7,587 nucleotides of DNA from Bacillota bacterium (GTDB lineage: Bacteria > Bacillota > Bacilli > Alicyclobacillales > SLC66): the NCBI GenBank assembly GCA_021821225.1, contig JAKACR010000135.1:1-7587 (forward strand), written 5' to 3'. The notes under the pieces are model-generated. The model was not told where the DNA came from, searched no databases, and saw only the letters and a program-made list of their open reading frames with translations. Positions 6,164-7,587 of this stretch are shown piece after piece. Position 1 is the first letter of the stretch. Every line of letters begins with the position of its first letter. Position numbers and translations under genes: made by a program.

Positions 6164-6193
6164 TTGCGGGGACACTGCTTCATATGATACAAT
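6164..6193 (+). promoter_or_regulatory. Predicted sigma-A-type promoter for rpmE
   Basis: TTGCGG (6164-6169), an 18-base spacer and TACAAT (6188-6193, 5 of 6 consensus) point toward rpmE; TATGAT (6183-6188) is an overlapping alternative -10. The predicted start near 6200 gives a leader of about 200 nt. It is back to back with the leftward promoter, with about 55 bases between the two -35 boxes. Confidence 0.45.
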
Positions 6194-6244
6194 TCGGCAG
6201 TTGTGATGTCGCATGACGCTGATTGAACGGCATGGCCAGCTTTT

Positions 6245-6261
6245 CCCGGCCGTGCGCCGGG
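6245..6261 (+). other. Hairpin in the rpmE leader
   Basis: CCCGGC (6245-6250) and GCCGGG (6256-6261) form a perfect 6-bp GC stem with a 5-base loop. There is no T-run after it. A second small hairpin, ACGG-GTAA-CCGT (6296-6307), has a GNRA-type loop and is followed by T residues to 6311. Together these suggest a structured 5' untranslated region. Confidence 0.35.
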
Positions 6262-6359
6262 GCGAACGAACTCGCGTTTTCGAGACAGGTCATGGACGGG
6301 TAACCGTTTTTGGGCACATGAGGGAGCATCTGTGGCGATGACAAGGCCATGCGCCGGGG
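6248..6359 (+). repeat. 15-bp imperfect direct repeat in the rpmE leader
   Basis: GGCCGTGCGCCGGGG (6248-6262) recurs as GGCCATGCGCCGGGG (6345-6359), 14 of 15 bases identical and 97 bases apart. The first copy is part of the 6-bp leader hairpin; the second lies shortly before the ribosome binding site. The two copies could take alternative pairing partners, but the GC-rich context makes chance possible. Confidence 0.4.
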
Positions 6360-6398
6360 AGTTTTGCCCCTGTGGGTAAAGAATGGAGGTGGAAGAGC

Positions 6399-6596
6399 AT
6401 GAGGGCGGCAATCCATCCGGAGTATCACAAAGTGACGGTGACCTGCGCGTGTGGAGAACAGTTTGAAACAGGGTCGAGCAAGAAGAACCTGCGCGTCGAG
6501 ATCTGTTCCAAATGCCATCCGTTTTTTACGGGCAAGCAGAAGTTTGTCGATGCCGGCGGACGTGTGGACAAGTTCCGCAGAAAATACGGCATGTGA
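6399..6596 (+). CDS. rpmE: 50S ribosomal protein L31, zinc-binding (C+) type
   Basis: This complete 65-residue protein begins [19 protein letters not shown], the classic L31 start. Zinc ligands are Cys16 (or Cys18), Cys36 and Cys39 in [14 protein letters not shown], so it is the zinc-containing form and not the cysteine-free paralogue used in zinc starvation. It is a late-assembling protein of the large ribosomal subunit at the subunit interface. The start was placed at ATG 6399 because GGAGGT (6385-6390) is 8 bases upstream and homology begins there; an upstream in-frame ATG at 6372 would add nine unrelated residues. It has its own promoter and a long leader, and it stands divergent from the hyf-like operon. 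Confidence 0.97.
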   Translation: MRAAIHPEYHKVTVTCACGEQFETGSSKKNLRVEICSKCHPFFTGKQKFVDAGGRVDKFRRKYGM

Positions 6597-6608
6597 CAGA
6601 TGCGGGGT

Positions 6609-6637
6609 GCCCGGCGGAATGCGGCGGGTATTTTTTT
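6609..6637 (+). terminator. Possible weak terminator after rpmE
   Basis: A GC-rich stem, CCCG (6610-6613) with CGGG (6625-6628) plus a flanking G-T pair, is followed by seven T residues (6631-6637). The stem is short, with an 11-base loop, and prfA begins only 26 bases later, so it probably gives partial termination that lowers prfA relative to rpmE. Confidence 0.4.
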
Positions 6638-6662
6638 CGTCAACTCACAGGAGTGGATCGAC

Positions 6663-7587
6663 GTGTTTCATCGTTTGGATGCCGTGGAGAAGAGATATGA
6701 GGAATTGGGGCGTCTCCTGTCCGATCCGGCCGTCATCGCCGATGTGAACAGGCTTCGCCAGTACGCCAAAGAGCAATCGGATCTCAGTGATGCGGTGACC
6801 GCTTATCGAGAGTACAAAAAAGTGGCGGCGGAGTTGCGGGAGTCGCGGGCGCTGCTTGATGAACGCCTGGACGACGAGATGCGCGATCTCGTCAGGCAGG
6901 AGATCGGCGACCTGACGGAACGCGAGGCAGAGTTGTCGCGCGACCTGATGATCCTGCTGTTGCCAAAGGACCAGAACGACGACAAAAGCGTGATCATGGA
7001 GATCCGCGGCGCGGCGGGCGGGGACGAAGCGGCGCTGTTCGCCGCGGTGCTGTTTCGCATGTACAGCCGCTACGCGGATCGCGTCGGCTGGAAGATCGAC
7101 GTGATCGATTCGAACCAGACGGACATCGGCGGCATCAAGGAGATTGTCTTCAGCATCCAGGGCAAGGGTGTTTACAGCAGGATGAAGTATGAGAGCGGCG
7201 CGCACCGCGTGCAACGGGTGCCGTCCACGGAGTCGGGCGGCCGCATCCATACGTCCACGTCCACCGTCGCCGTCCTGCCGGAAGTGGAGGAGATCGAGGT
7301 GGAGATTCACGACAAGGATCTGCGCATCGACACCTTTTGTTCGACAGGCCCCGGCGGACAGAGCGTCAATACCACACAGTCGGCGGTCCGGATCACGCAC
7401 ATCCCGACGGGCATCGTCGTCTCCTGCCAGGACGAGAAATCCCAACTGAAAAATCGCGACAAGGCCATGCGCGTTCTGCGGGCCAGGGTCTATGAAAAAT
7501 TTCAGCAGGAACAACAGCAGGAATACGCGCAGCAACGCAAATCGGCCGTCGGGACGGGGGACCGCAGCGAGCGCATCCGCACCTACA
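6663..7587 (+). CDS. prfA: Peptide chain release factor 1 (RF1), C-terminal end cut by window edge
   Basis: 308 codons are present of the roughly 355-360 expected. The N-terminus ([21 protein letters not shown]) and the coiled region match RF1. The tripeptide anticodon P187-S-T189 reads UAA/UAG stop codons, and the GGQ motif (231-233, in [10 protein letters not shown]) triggers peptide release in the ribosome. The last visible residues ([10 protein letters not shown]) lead into the expected NFPQ segment outside the window. The start is GTG at 6663 with AGGAG 9 bases upstream; it matches the family N-terminus exactly. It lies 66 bases after rpmE, with no tdk between as in Bacillus subtilis. 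The downstream neighbour in relatives is prmC, the methylase that modifies the GGQ glutamine. Confidence 0.97.
   Translation, partial: MFHRLDAVEKRYEELGRLLSDPAVIADVNRLRQYAKEQSDLSDAVTAYREYKKVAAELRESRALLDERLDDEMRDLVRQEIGDLTEREAELSRDLMILLLPKDQNDDKSVIMEIRGAAGGDEAALFAAVLFRMYSRYADRVGWKIDVIDSNQTDIGGIKEIVFSIQGKGVYSRMKYESGAHRVQRVPSTESGGRIHTSTSTVAVLPEVEEIEVEIHDKDLRIDTFCSTGPGGQSVNTTQSAVRITHIPTGIVVSCQDEKSQLKNRDKAMRVLRARVYEKFQQEQQQEYAQQRKSAVGTGDRSERIRTY

Larger units (their letters stand above)
5744..6398. other. Divergent intergenic region between hyf-like operon and rpmE
   Basis: About 650 bases contain no gene that can be supported. Short open frames on both strands (for example 5816-6019 plus and 5888-6160 minus) have no recognisable protein features, and several run straight through RNA hairpins or promoters. 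What can be seen is a leftward promoter (6080-6108), a leftward terminator-like hairpin (5947-5994), a second hairpin (6008-6028), a rightward promoter (6164-6193) and a rightward leader with hairpins and a direct repeat. No tRNA, CRISPR repeat or insertion-sequence end was seen. Confidence 0.7.

Noticed and set aside
6351..6375. Terminator before rpmE formed by GGGG...CCCC
   Set aside because: The stem is only 4 bp with no following T-run, and it would lie between the promoter and the ribosome binding site of an essential-type gene.
5956..6411. 151-codon minus-strand open frame across the intergenic region
   Set aside because: It crosses both predicted promoters and runs antisense to the rpmE leader, and its composition does not resemble a protein family. 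Only its last 37 codons lie within the predicted leader transcript.
6645..7535. 296-codon open frame on the minus strand
   Set aside because: It is antisense to prfA, which is unmistakable.
1..7587. CRISPR arrays, tRNA/rRNA genes, insertion sequences, phage attachment sites
   Set aside because: No regularly spaced repeats, cloverleaf, transposase frame or terminal inverted repeats were found by eye.

Overview
The window looks like a chromosomal segment of a fairly high-GC Bacillota (Firmicutes) member. The best evidence is the right-hand side, which carries a zinc-type ribosomal protein L31 gene (rpmE) and a Firmicutes-style release factor 1 gene (prfA). Both have strong AGGAGG-type ribosome binding sites, and rpmE and prfA also lie close together in Bacillus relatives. 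A genus cannot be named from sequence alone; an Alicyclobacillus/Kyrpidia/Effusibacillus-type bacterium is a guess.

Positions 1-5743, about three quarters of the window, hold one tightly packed minus-strand operon. It encodes a membrane-bound, respiratory complex I / hydrogenase-4-like complex. In transcription order the genes are hyfC-like (NuoH-type anchor), hyfE-like (NuoK-type), hyfF-like (antiporter-type proton pump), hyfG-like (fused NuoC+NuoD / 'hydrogenase large subunit'), hyfH-like (2x[4Fe-4S] ferredoxin), hyfI-like (NuoB / small subunit) and the start of a second antiporter-type subunit (hyfB-like), cut by the left window edge. Gaps are 4 to about 57 bases, and the last two junctions overlap (ATGA, TTGA), so the genes are almost certainly co-transcribed.

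The key observation is that the 'hydrogenase' large subunit has lost all four cysteines that bind the Ni-Fe centre: RxCGxC became R-I-S-G-T-S, and DPCxxC became G-L-S-Y-A-G. It also ends right after the second motif, with no maturation tail. The small subunit, the ferredoxin and the visible ion-pumping residues are intact. The operon therefore does not encode a hydrogenase. It encodes an energy-converting-hydrogenase-related (Ehr) type complex whose electron acceptor or substrate is unknown. The likely picture is that electrons enter through the ferredoxin, pass the HyfI cluster to a remodelled HyfG site, and drive ion movement through HyfC/E/F/B.

Positions 5744-6398 form a divergent intergenic region of about 650 bases. 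It contains a good sigma-A-like promoter pointing left (TTGACT-17-CATATT). This is followed by an 11-bp stem with a U5 tail, which could be an attenuator for the operon or the end of a small RNA of about 125 nt. A second promoter points right toward rpmE and gives a leader of about 200 nt with hairpins and a 15-bp imperfect direct repeat. At the right, rpmE is followed by a possible weak terminator and by prfA, which runs off the window edge.
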